From Pseudomonas ceruminis (GTDB lineage Bacteria; Pseudomonadota; Gammaproteobacteria; Pseudomonadales; Pseudomonadaceae), in contig NZ_BQHW01000015.1 of NCBI RefSeq assembly GCF_021602025.1, positions 62,001-126,000 of the forward strand: a stretch of 64,000 bases of DNA, written 5' to 3'. Numbering within the stretch: position 1 is the stretch's first letter; every line of letters begins with the position of its first letter. Shown piece after piece: positions 29,516 to 37,692 of the stretch. The notes under the pieces are model-generated. The model was given only the letters and a program-made list of their open reading frames with translations. It did no database searches and was not told where the DNA came from. The translations under genes and the position numbers were made by a program.

Positions 29516-30063
29516 TGCACGCGATTTCTTTGGCTATCCCTGAAGTTTTCCTGTTCACCCCAAAGGTGTTCGGCGATGACCGTGGCTTCTTCTACGAAAG
29601 CTTCAACGCCAATATCTTCAACGAAGTGACCGGTCTGCAGCCCAATTTTGTACAGGACAACCACTCCCGCTCTGTAAAAGGCGTGCTACGCGGCCTGCAC
29701 TATCAACTGCCGCCCCATGCCCAGGGCAAACTGGTACGCGTGGTGCAGGGCGAGGTCTTCGATGTGGCAGTGGATATTCGTCGCTCGTCCCCTACCTTCG
29801 GGAAATGGGTAGGGGCACATCTGTCCGCTGAAAATCAGAATCAGCTGTGGGTCCCGCCAGGCTTTGCACACGGTTTCGTGACGCTGAGCGAGACTGCAGA
29901 ATTTCTGTACAAGACAACCGACTTCTACTCAGCCAAGAGTGAACGGTGCATCGCCTGGAATGATCCGCAGATCGCCATCGAATGGCCGTTTGAAGGCGAA
30001 CCGGTGTTGTCCGCAAAAGATCAACTGGGCGTGGCGCTGAACCACGCGGATCTGTTCGACTGA
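29515..30063 (+). CDS. rfbC: dTDP-4-dehydrorhamnose 3,5-epimerase
   Basis: A 182-residue cupin-fold epimerase and the third step to dTDP-L-rhamnose. FGDDRGFFYESFN, NHSRSVKGVLRGLHYQ (catalytic His near residue 61) and DVAVDIRRSSPTFGKW are RmlC hallmarks, and FLYKTTDFYS holds the conserved Tyr region. It is the last gene of rfbBDAC and is followed by a long hairpin that probably terminates the operon. Confidence 0.95.
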   Translation: MHAISLAIPEVFLFTPKVFGDDRGFFYESFNANIFNEVTGLQPNFVQDNHSRSVKGVLRGLHYQLPPHAQGKLVRVVQGEVFDVAVDIRRSSPTFGKWVGAHLSAENQNQLWVPPGFAHGFVTLSETAEFLYKTTDFYSAKSERCIAWNDPQIAIEWPFEGEPVLSAKDQLGVALNHADLFD

Positions 30064-30456
30064 CAGCGATTGCGTAGGCTCCAGCCCTGCGTACTGTGCA
30101 TTTTCACTTCTCGCAACGCAGCGACAGCATCTCACTTGTTCGTAGGCGATCCACGACCCCACTTCGCAGTAAGTGGGGATCACGGATCGCCTACAGTCAT
30201 TTTTCATGATTTTCGTCGGGCTGGATTTCACAAACACGGTTTTTTACCTAGGCTGGTAATGATCGTGTTTTGGCAGCTTGAACTCCTCCCCCATTGGCTG
30301 GAGCTTCGACCTTTTCTGCGCCAGAGCGCTTGAAGCGGCGCCCTAATCAGCCTACAACTCGTGTTTGTTTAATTACCTGTACCACTGCGAAAATCCCTGC
30401 AGTCTCGCCTTTGTCGCGAGTGGATGAAAACAACATTCATCACAGGCAGAATCAAC
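30064..30456. other. Intergenic region between rfbC and the FkbM methyltransferase
   Basis: 393 bases without a convincing gene. The main feature is a long interrupted inverted repeat at 30142-30194. Nothing else recognised; the promoter of the next gene must lie here or upstream. Confidence 0.5.
30142..30194 (+). terminator. Long two-part hairpin after rfbC
   Basis: An outer perfect 11-bp stem (GTAGGCGATCC with GGATCGCCTAC) and an inner 8-bp stem (CCCCACTT with AAGTGGGG) are separated by short unpaired segments, spanning 53 bases. A TTTTT run follows within about 10 bases. It may act as a terminator or be a small mobile repeat. Confidence 0.55.
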
Positions 30457-31542
30457 ATGGACATGGCACTACGCGAGGCACTGACCGAGAACCAGATCTA
30501 TCTCGGCATACCGTTGAACGACCTGCAGCTTTTTGACAAATATGCAGCCTACGATGCGGTACCTACACCGGGTTTTTATACGGACTTCTCGGGCGTAAAA
30601 ACCAGGCTATCGTTCTTCGGTATCGACAGCCATCCGGCCGAACAGCAGGTGGGCAGAATCCCCTTCCCTGATGATGCGTTGCACGCTGAAACCATCGAAT
30701 ACCTGGCCGCCATCATCGCACTGGAACACGCCAAGGAAAGCTTTACCGCCGTGGAGCTTGGCGCAGGCTACGGCCCTTGGCTGGTGTTCGGCGCCAAGGC
30801 AGCTCAGCGTATAGGCATCAAGCGCATCAACCTGTTAGCCGTGGAAGCGGACCTGCAGCGTCATGAGTTGTTCTATACCAACCTTGCCGATAATGGCCTG
30901 CCGCGGCCCGCCAGCCAAGTGCAAGCGGCGGCCGGCACCAACGGTAACATACGGGTGCGCTGCATACACGGGGCCATATCGGACGCCCGTGGCAAAGTAT
31001 CGTTTGGCTCACAAAGCTTGCTGGACTGGGGTGCGGCGCCGATTACCAACGGTGGTACCGAAGACTACCGCGGCATCACTGTGCAAGCTAAAGAGATTGA
31101 GGCATACCCGATCGAAGCGGTGATCGCTGAACTGCCCGAGGTTGACTTCATGCATATGGATATACAAGGGTTCGAGCTCAGGTCTATCCGTTCTTCACTC
31201 GACGCGTTACAACGTAAGGTACGGGTACTGTTGGTGGCGACACACAGTCGGGCGCTGGAAGGCGGCATCATCGACTTGCTGCATGACAATGGCTGGAGAC
31301 TTCTTTATGAGAAACCCTGCAAGTTCAACCCCGGAACTGATACAAACCTTACCGCACTCACCTACCTGGATGGCACGCAGGTATGGCTAAACACGCGCTT
31401 TGGTAGCCCTGCCCTTACAGTGGCAGAGGCGCACAAGGTCGATTGCCACCACAAGCAGGCACTCGAGGCGGTTTACAACTCTACCAGCTGGCGAATTACC
31501 GGACCTATACGGTGGCTGAAGAAACACCTTGGAGGATCATGA
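30457..31542 (+). CDS. FkbM-family SAM methyltransferase
   Basis: A cytoplasmic O-methyltransferase of about 361 residues. FTAVELGAGYGPWLVFGA is the SAM-binding motif I, LLAVEADLQRHELFY motif II (acidic), and DFMHMDIQGFELRSIRSSL the FkbM-type D-x-D-x-Q-G motif. The last 20 residues (STSWRITGPIRWLKKHL) form a tail also seen in the other methyltransferase of this locus. The start is uncertain: ATG at 30457 is favoured; ATG at 30424 has no spaced ribosome site. It follows the rhamnose genes and probably methylates a sugar of the surface glycan. The substrate is unknown. Confidence 0.82.
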   Translation: MDMALREALTENQIYLGIPLNDLQLFDKYAAYDAVPTPGFYTDFSGVKTRLSFFGIDSHPAEQQVGRIPFPDDALHAETIEYLAAIIALEHAKESFTAVELGAGYGPWLVFGAKAAQRIGIKRINLLAVEADLQRHELFYTNLADNGLPRPASQVQAAAGTNGNIRVRCIHGAISDARGKVSFGSQSLLDWGAAPITNGGTEDYRGITVQAKEIEAYPIEAVIAELPEVDFMHMDIQGFELRSIRSSLDALQRKVRVLLVATHSRALEGGIIDLLHDNGWRLLYEKPCKFNPGTDTNLTALTYLDGTQVWLNTRFGSPALTVAEAHKVDCHHKQALEAVYNSTSWRITGPIRWLKKHLGGS

Positions 31543-31903
31543 TCGTTTAGCGCTAGGAGCGTAATGGTACGGCGGCTGACAAGGTCCTAGGGTACTGCCT
31601 TAAACCCTGGCTGGCACTATTGCGCTGCGACCGGGCTGTACCGCCGGGTCGCTGCCCAGTGGCTAGCGCGCAGCCATGACTGAGGAGTGCAGCGAGCGAC
31701 TTTCAGGCTACAGCTGCGTTAAGGCTGCGCTGTCGTGGTTCAACGCAGCTGCAGCGCCATACCGTTTTCCAACCTTACGCAGGCCATACAAGGGTCGGTC
31801 ATTCAGTGATGCTACATCTACCCTGCTACGACTTTGCCGGTGCCCTGCTGTGTAAGCCCATTGAGAAGTGGCCGCTGAAGGGTTCAGGGCCACCTCCTCT
31901 ACC
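31543..31903. other. Intergenic region between convergent genes
   Basis: 361 bases between the FkbM gene and the minus-strand membrane protein. No gene, RNA or mobile element recognised. A hairpin at 31868-31893 may terminate the minus-strand operon. Confidence 0.45.
31868..31893 (-). terminator. Possible terminator of the Gtr-like operon
   Basis: GTGGCC pairs with GGCCAC, and inside it CTGAA pairs with TTCAG around GGG, with one bulged base. On the minus strand only a short TTCTC follows, so this is a weak call. Confidence 0.35.
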
Positions 31904-33619
31904 TCAGTGAGCCACTTCCTGCCACTGCTTGCTAACAAGATCAAGTTTACAAACATCCTTGATCTCATGCTTTTTCAAATACTCAGCCACGCGCTGATCA
32001 TAGGTGCCATCATTTGGATCCGCCAGATTCCAGTCAGGCGGGTTAAACGATGCGAAGCCGTTGATAGTTGGCATTTTCAACAACTCAGCGATCAACATTG
32101 CGCTGACATTGTGCGCATAAATTTTGTCGATCTGCGATTCCTGCTTAGGCCAGCCGCCCACATAAAATACCTGGCAGCCCTCCGGGGCCTGAGTAAGCCC
32201 GGAAACCTTGGCCAGTTCGGCTTGGCGGTCCAGCGCGATATAAGACCGGTTCATTTCCTCGCCAACCAACAGCACCCCCAGTATCAACACGATACTCATG
32301 GGCAACCGCGGCAGCAGCTTCGAAAGGTATACGGTGACGACTAATACGATAGGGAATGCCAAAAAAATCTGGTAGGCCCCTATCACGTTCAGAGCCTTCG
32401 CACCCGGGAACAGGTGATAGACAAAGAACCAGAGGCTGACCTTGCCAATTTTGATAACACAGAGCCAGGTAATCACCGACGCCAAGTAAATTGCCCACAT
32501 CAGTTGACCGGATGGGGAGCGCGACCTGTTCTGATAAATTGCCCAGCCTGCGAAGCAGAACAAGACGAAGATGATCGGCGCGATGCCTGTGTTGTAGTAC
32601 TCGCCAGACCATGTGTAGCTCGGCGCTACGATCTTAAGTAGCTTGGCGTACAACTCGCCGAACAGGATGTTCGTTTCGCCGACCTGGAGGATCCCCGGCA
32701 CGGTGACGGCATAAACCTGGGAAGAGCCATACGATCGCACCCCCGATTCAGCAGCTTTGGGCAAGTACACACTCAACAACGGGAGCATGGAGACGACCGC
32801 TACAATACCCACTGCAACCACGACCCATTTGTGGCGTTTAACTGCGTGCCAGAACCGAAGCCGTTGCTCCTTGGTCGCCACGTACAAGAGCGCCAGGCCC
32901 AGTGCCACGGTGAAGAAAATGTAGAACCAGGTGATGTAGAAGCAGGTCAGTGCCCAGCTACCAAGTGCGATCCCGGCAGCACTACCCCAGGTAAAGAAAC
33001 GCTTAGGTTCATTACCGACGAGCGACAAGTAAGCCTGGTGCAGCAAGGTAGCTACGAATGGCGCGAACGCTAAGGTTGCCAATTGTACCCGCGTGCCGTG
33101 AACCGTAAGGTTATTAGCGATGATGAACAGCCCGGCGGCAAAAACAGCCCACCCGAAACGGATGTTGAACACCCGGCGGAGCATCCAGAAGAAACTCAGG
33201 AACCCGATGGCACGCACCACCACGTTCGAAAGTTCAGACGATACGAAGGGATCAGTGTTGAAAAGGCGAATGACCGAATAGATGATCCCAATCAGAAAGT
33301 AGCCATCTGTCTGGGCAAGCGTGTTCTGGTACGGGTAGAAGTAATAGAGCTGCGACCAATGCGAGTCGCCCGAGAATACATTGATCCAATGTTCCAGGAT
33401 CGCCACCACGATTGCTGCATCGTAGCTGTCGCCGTAGAGGGTGGTGAAACCATTATTTATCTGCACCCTAAACTGAATGTACAGGAAAAAGCACATCGCC
33501 ACGAACAGGACCGCCCCTTTCGCCACGAGGTGCGCGGGGTGCCTGGATTGCTGACCTATCGCTTCCATCACATGCCTATTTGCCATAAAAACTGAAGAGA
33601 GGCTTTCCGGCCACTTCAA
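31904..33619 (-). CDS. Polytopic membrane glycosyltransferase (GT-C type, GtrC-like)
   Basis: A 571-residue inner-membrane protein with about ten hydrophobic helices between residues 35 and 460 and a soluble tail. It shares the layout of GT-C glucosyltransferases that take a sugar from undecaprenyl phosphate on the periplasmic side; an acidic pair in the first loop (LYGDSYDAAI) is a plausible catalytic site. It is last in a three-gene unit with an EmrE-like carrier and a GtrB-like enzyme. The start is uncertain: a TTG at 33619 sits 3 bases after the previous stop and has an AAAGG ribosome site, while ATG at 33586 lacks one. Function is inferred from topology and neighbours. Confidence 0.8.
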   Translation of the reverse strand: MKWPESLSSVFMANRHVMEAIGQQSRHPAHLVAKGAVLFVAMCFFLYIQFRVQINNGFTTLYGDSYDAAIVVAILEHWINVFSGDSHWSQLYYFYPYQNTLAQTDGYFLIGIIYSVIRLFNTDPFVSSELSNVVVRAIGFLSFFWMLRRVFNIRFGWAVFAAGLFIIANNLTVHGTRVQLATLAFAPFVATLLHQAYLSLVGNEPKRFFTWGSAAGIALGSWALTCFYITWFYIFFTVALGLALLYVATKEQRLRFWHAVKRHKWVVVAVGIVAVVSMLPLLSVYLPKAAESGVRSYGSSQVYAVTVPGILQVGETNILFGELYAKLLKIVAPSYTWSGEYYNTGIAPIIFVLFCFAGWAIYQNRSRSPSGQLMWAIYLASVITWLCVIKIGKVSLWFFVYHLFPGAKALNVIGAYQIFLAFPIVLVVTVYLSKLLPRLPMSIVLILGVLLVGEEMNRSYIALDRQAELAKVSGLTQAPEGCQVFYVGGWPKQESQIDKIYAHNVSAMLIAELLKMPTINGFASFNPPDWNLADPNDGTYDQRVAEYLKKHEIKDVCKLDLVSKQWQEVAH

Positions 33620-33622
33620 GTG

Positions 33623-33964
33623 TTAGCCTTTGAGCGCCACCACGATACCGCCCATGATCAGCGCCACACCGATGAAATACTGCACACTGAAACGTTCACC
33701 AAATACGAAATGGCTGCCAATTGGTACCAGCACAAACGCCATGGCCATCAGCGGGTATGCCTTACCCAGATCAATTTTCTGCAAAACCCAGACCCAGGCG
33801 ATTGTGGTGATACCGTACAAGGCAAAAGCCGTGAACAGGGTCATCATCGTATTGAGGTCGAAGAAGCTGCCCGTGCGCTGCAGGGACGCAGCACTCAATT
33901 TGAACAGAATCTGCCCACCCGCAATGCCCAGCACGCACAGGATCGCGATGAAATACACCATCAT
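33623..33964 (-). CDS. EmrE/EamA-like small membrane carrier (probable lipid-linked sugar flippase)
   Basis: A 113-residue protein made of four membrane helices, beginning MMVYFIAILCVLGIAGGQIL and ending in VALIMGGIVVALKG. It belongs to the small multidrug resistance fold used also by ArnE/ArnF, which move undecaprenyl-phosphate-sugar across the membrane. It overlaps the GT2 gene upstream by ATGA and is followed 3 bases later by the GT-C gene. In Gtr systems this place is taken by GtrA. I infer that it flips the undecaprenyl-phosphate sugar made by the GT2 enzyme. The start could be 33964 or 33961. Confidence 0.82.
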   Translation of the reverse strand: MMVYFIAILCVLGIAGGQILFKLSAASLQRTGSFFDLNTMMTLFTAFALYGITTIAWVWVLQKIDLGKAYPLMAMAFVLVPIGSHFVFGERFSVQYFIGVALIMGGIVVALKG

Positions 33965-34956
33965 TTGCTCTCCTGCGCACCGAGCTTTATTTTTTTCCGC
34001 GTTCGATGGAATGGGTGGCGAGGTGCTGACGCAATGTCGTGGCCGATGAACGCCAACAGTAATTGCACGCCAATGATTACTGGCAATGCCGACAACATTA
34101 CCGTGCCGGCCGGTGTTGCTGTGTCACTGGTTGCAGACTCAACCCAATGGGACAGGCCAAATACCGAACCCCAGATCAACAACACCAGTGCAATCGGAAG
34201 TTCGAGGGAAGCCAACGACATACCGCGCAGGTAGTAGTTATAGAAGATACGTTTGCCGAAATTGCGGGCATGCTTCAGCATGAACTCGCCGACGATTTTA
34301 GAGATCTTGAGGTTGCTGACCTCATCTTCGTACTTGGCGTCCATTGGAATGTCCACCACCACCGCACGCAGGGTGTTGAGGCGGAACAGCATATCGGTTT
34401 CGAAGAAATAACGGCGGCTGATTTTGTTGAACGGCAGGTGCCGTACGACGTCAATATGAATCGCGGTATAGCCATTGGTTGGGTCAAACAGATCCCAATA
34501 GCCAGAAGACAACTTAGTCATGAACGATAATACCGCGTTGCCGAACAAGCGAACCTTCGGCATCGCCGAAATCTTCTCCAGGTCGAAGAAGCGGTTACCC
34601 TTGGTGTAGTCGGCATCCCCCAACAGTATGGGGGAAATGAAATTTTCAATCAGGCTAGGGTCCATTTGCCCGTCACCGTCAATTTTGACAACCACATCTA
34701 CATCATCGGCAATGGCCGCCTGGTAACCGGTCATCACCGCGCCGCCGACGCCCTGGTTTTCAGGGTTGCGCAGCACTTTGACGCGCACATCGCTGCAGTT
34801 GGCTTCTACAAAAGCACCGGAGCCCTCCGGGCAGCAGTCGTCGACTACATAGATCACCTGCACCTCAGGGCCGATGCTTTCAATCACGCCGAGAATATGG
34901 GCTTTAACTTTGTATGAGGGAATAACGACCGCGACTTTGAAATCACTGAGTACCAT
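33961..34956 (-). CDS. GtrB/DPM1-like membrane-bound GT2 glycosyltransferase
   Basis: A 331-residue GT2 enzyme. VAVVIPSYKVKAHILGVI opens the GT-A fold, YVVDDCCPEGSG and KIDGDGQMDPSLI hold the acidic metal-binding motifs, and two membrane helices lie near the C-terminus (about 245-270 and 285-310). This is the layout of undecaprenyl-phosphate glucosyltransferases. It is first in a unit with a flippase-like protein and a GT-C protein, so it likely makes undecaprenyl-phosphate-hexose in the cytoplasm. The sugar is unknown, glucose being the most common case. Confidence 0.86.
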   Translation of the reverse strand: MVLSDFKVAVVIPSYKVKAHILGVIESIGPEVQVIYVVDDCCPEGSGAFVEANCSDVRVKVLRNPENQGVGGAVMTGYQAAIADDVDVVVKIDGDGQMDPSLIENFISPILLGDADYTKGNRFFDLEKISAMPKVRLFGNAVLSFMTKLSSGYWDLFDPTNGYTAIHIDVVRHLPFNKISRRYFFETDMLFRLNTLRAVVVDIPMDAKYEDEVSNLKISKIVGEFMLKHARNFGKRIFYNYYLRGMSLASLELPIALVLLIWGSVFGLSHWVESATSDTATPAGTVMLSALPVIIGVQLLLAFIGHDIASAPRHPFHRTRKKIKLGAQESK

Positions 34957-35106
34957 GTCAACTCCATTGAAACCATTTCGGCGACATTGCCGGATCGCAT
35001 CTGCAATCAGGCAACCCGGCGATAACCAAAGACGAAACCTACCAGCGCCTTGGGTTGAGAATCGGGGCGGCGCGCAGCAGGCTGCAGCGCCACAAAGAGG
35101 GGAAGG

Positions 35107-37692
35107 TTACAGATTTACGCGCCTGTTTGGGAGGCCTGAATTGGCCACGTCCGAAGCGGATTCAGCGGGCACCCACTGAAAGCCGGCTACGCCATCAAGC
35201 AACTGCGCTGCGCTCTGCCTCCAGGTCAACCAAGGCATGGATACCGACTTCGGATGGCTATCTTGAGCCTTGAGTTCAAGCCAGCCTCCGACGCCTTTGG
35301 CCAACGCTTGAGGTTCCAGGCCATGGAAGAAGTAGGCATGTTCACCCGCAACCTCCCTGAACACCGGAAGGTCCCGGGCGATGATGGGCAAACCTTTTTG
35401 CGCAGCCTCGATCAGCGGAAGGCCAAAACCCTCCCCTTCGGACGCGGCAATCAGACAGTCGCTGTGCTTGTAAACGTGTTCCAGGTATTCATCACTGATG
35501 CCATCAAGCCACATGAGGCGCCGCCCCAACTGCGGATGCGCTTCAATGCGCGCGGCAAGGTCATCGACAAGCCAGCCATGTTTGCCGACGATCACCAGGT
35601 TTGCCTCGACGCCCTCCGCCCACAGCAGCTCAAAAGCTGCCAGCGTCTGAGCATGCCCCTTGCGTGGTTCCAGTGTGCCAACCATCAAGAAGATCGGGCC
35701 CTCTTCAAGGGTTTCCAAGCGCTGCGAAGGACTGTCGGGCACACCTTTGGATGGTACTGACTGATCGATGTCGGCCCCCAGGTGGAATGCCCCAATCTTG
35801 AATTTGGATTGGCGTGCTGGACCATTTTGCGTCATCCAATGTTCCAGGTCATCTGCGACAGCCTGGGAGATGCACAGAGCGCCGTCGTATTCGGCCACTG
35901 CGTTGATCCATTTGATGTAATGCGCTTTCAGGCTTTCGACGAAGCAGTGCGGCATTTGTAGAATCAGCAGGTCATACACCACGAAATAGATCGACACCCC
36001 ATGGTTGCGCATGACATCCAAGAACGATTTCTTATGGGGCAACACGTCCATCAACAGGTCAAGCCCCAGATAAGCATCACCGGCACGGAAGCTGATAGCC
36101 TCATCTTCTAACGAGTCGCCGCCCACGTTTCCGACAAACTTCTGCGTAAAGCGGGTTGCATGCCGGTAGAAAGGCTCACCGGCAGCAGTGTAGACAGGGC
36201 ATACATCGTAGCTTTGCGGTGGGTTGTTGATCCATTCGAGCAAGATACTTCGCACTACCCGCTGGATACCACTCTTGCCATCGTGTTTGCAGAGCTCCGA
36301 AATATCCACGAACAATGAAGGCTTCGTTGATGGCCCCTGAAGGGAGTAGTCAATGGCCTTGGCTAACCGCTCAATATCAACGCTTTGCAAATGTCCCGAA
36401 ACACGCAGCGCTTCGATCAGCGCTTGGGAACCATCCTGCTGATCAGATAGACGATCGGCAGGCGGTGTGGGCACATGCGCCAATGCTTGCTCGAATGCCG
36501 TTACGGCAGCCTGCCCGGTGTGATCCCAGGAGAACTGTTCAGCCCGCTGCAGCCCATGGTCCGCCAGTGCAACGCGGAACGTATCGTCCAGCAGGACCTT
36601 GCGCATCTTTTCAGCAATGGCTTGGGTATCCTGGGGATCGAACGTCGCTTCGTCCCAGCCAATCACTTCCGGCACACTGGAAGTGTTGGCACCGATAACA
36701 GGAGCACCGCACTTCATTGCTTCGAGCGGCGGCAGGCCGAAGCCCTCATGCCAGGAGGGGAACACGTAGAGCTCGCAGAGGTTATACAGCCCTCGCAGTT
36801 CGGCATCCGTAACGAAGCCGGTGAACACCAGATCTTCCTGCTTCAGGCCCTGCGCCAGGGCATGTTCACGGTACTTGTCGACGTGGTACTGCGGCATCTT
36901 GCCAGCAAATACCAGTTGGGTTTCGCCTACCTGCGGCTTGATGCTGGCAAAGGCACTGATCAACCGTAGGAGATTCTTACGCTCGTCGGCTCCGCCCGAA
37001 TACAGTACAAAGCTGCCCCGCAGGCCAAACTTGCCCTGTAGCGCTTCACGCTCTTGCAGGGTTAGCGTCACTGGGTGGAAGACGTCGTCTGCTGCAGTAG
37101 AGACGTTTACAACAGTATTGCCGTCGAGTGGCAGCAAGGACAGCGCTTCTTCCCTGGCGAATGCCGAAATGGACAGCAGCAGCCCGTAGTTTTTGAACGC
37201 TTCTACCTTACCGAGGTAATGCGCTTTGTACAGCGGATTGCCGTCGAGGTATTGCTGGGGGCTGACCAGAGGAATCAAGTCGTAAAGAGTCGCACTGACC
37301 AAGGCCCCCCGGTGGAGTTCAGGGCCGCCAATAACGGCATCATCGATATAGCCTTCCACGGCACTGGTGACATGCACCACGTCCGGTTCCAGCGCATCAA
37401 TACAAGCCTGGCGCACATGCTCGGCAACCTGACGCCTGGGGGCGTTGGCCGGGTCGCTATCGGCCACCGGGCCTTCGGCATACCACACACGGATATGGCT
37501 TTGTGGCAGAAGGTCGGCAAAAGCGTTACGGATACTCCCGATGCTTTCGCTCAGCATGCCGTTGAGGACGAGATAGACGTCGTGCTCGCCGCGATTACGA
37601 ACAATACCCTGAGCTAGGGCGAGGCTATAGCGGCCAATCCCGCGAAAACGGCTTTCGGTTTGCGCGCCCTGCATGTCAATTACGATACGCAT
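35107..37692 (-). CDS. Double GT4 glycosyltransferase, WbdA/WbpX-like
   Basis: An 861-residue protein with two complete GT-B glycosyltransferase domains. The first (1 to about 400) starts MRIVIDMQGAQTESRFRGIG and has WHEGFGLPPLEAMKCGAP. The second (about 480-845) has LMVGTLEPRKGHAQTLAAFE and GEGFGLPLIEAAQKGLP. Length, two-domain form and position after wzm-wzt-methyltransferase match E. coli O9a WbdA, which makes two linkages of a mannan. With Gmd and Rmd in the same locus the donor could equally be GDP-D-rhamnose. The start ATG overlaps the stop of the methyltransferase gene by one base. Confidence 0.88.
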   Translation of the reverse strand: MRIVIDMQGAQTESRFRGIGRYSLALAQGIVRNRGEHDVYLVLNGMLSESIGSIRNAFADLLPQSHIRVWYAEGPVADSDPANAPRRQVAEHVRQACIDALEPDVVHVTSAVEGYIDDAVIGGPELHRGALVSATLYDLIPLVSPQQYLDGNPLYKAHYLGKVEAFKNYGLLLSISAFAREEALSLLPLDGNTVVNVSTAADDVFHPVTLTLQEREALQGKFGLRGSFVLYSGGADERKNLLRLISAFASIKPQVGETQLVFAGKMPQYHVDKYREHALAQGLKQEDLVFTGFVTDAELRGLYNLCELYVFPSWHEGFGLPPLEAMKCGAPVIGANTSSVPEVIGWDEATFDPQDTQAIAEKMRKVLLDDTFRVALADHGLQRAEQFSWDHTGQAAVTAFEQALAHVPTPPADRLSDQQDGSQALIEALRVSGHLQSVDIERLAKAIDYSLQGPSTKPSLFVDISELCKHDGKSGIQRVVRSILLEWINNPPQSYDVCPVYTAAGEPFYRHATRFTQKFVGNVGGDSLEDEAISFRAGDAYLGLDLLMDVLPHKKSFLDVMRNHGVSIYFVVYDLLILQMPHCFVESLKAHYIKWINAVAEYDGALCISQAVADDLEHWMTQNGPARQSKFKIGAFHLGADIDQSVPSKGVPDSPSQRLETLEEGPIFLMVGTLEPRKGHAQTLAAFELLWAEGVEANLVIVGKHGWLVDDLAARIEAHPQLGRRLMWLDGISDEYLEHVYKHSDCLIAASEGEGFGLPLIEAAQKGLPIIARDLPVFREVAGEHAYFFHGLEPQALAKGVGGWLELKAQDSHPKSVSMPWLTWRQSAAQLLDGVAGFQWVPAESASDVANSGLPNRRVNL

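Noticed and set aside
31708-31968. An 86-codon minus-strand frame in the gap after the FkbM gene
   Set aside because: No ribosome site or recognisable domain, and it overlaps the end of the GT-C gene.
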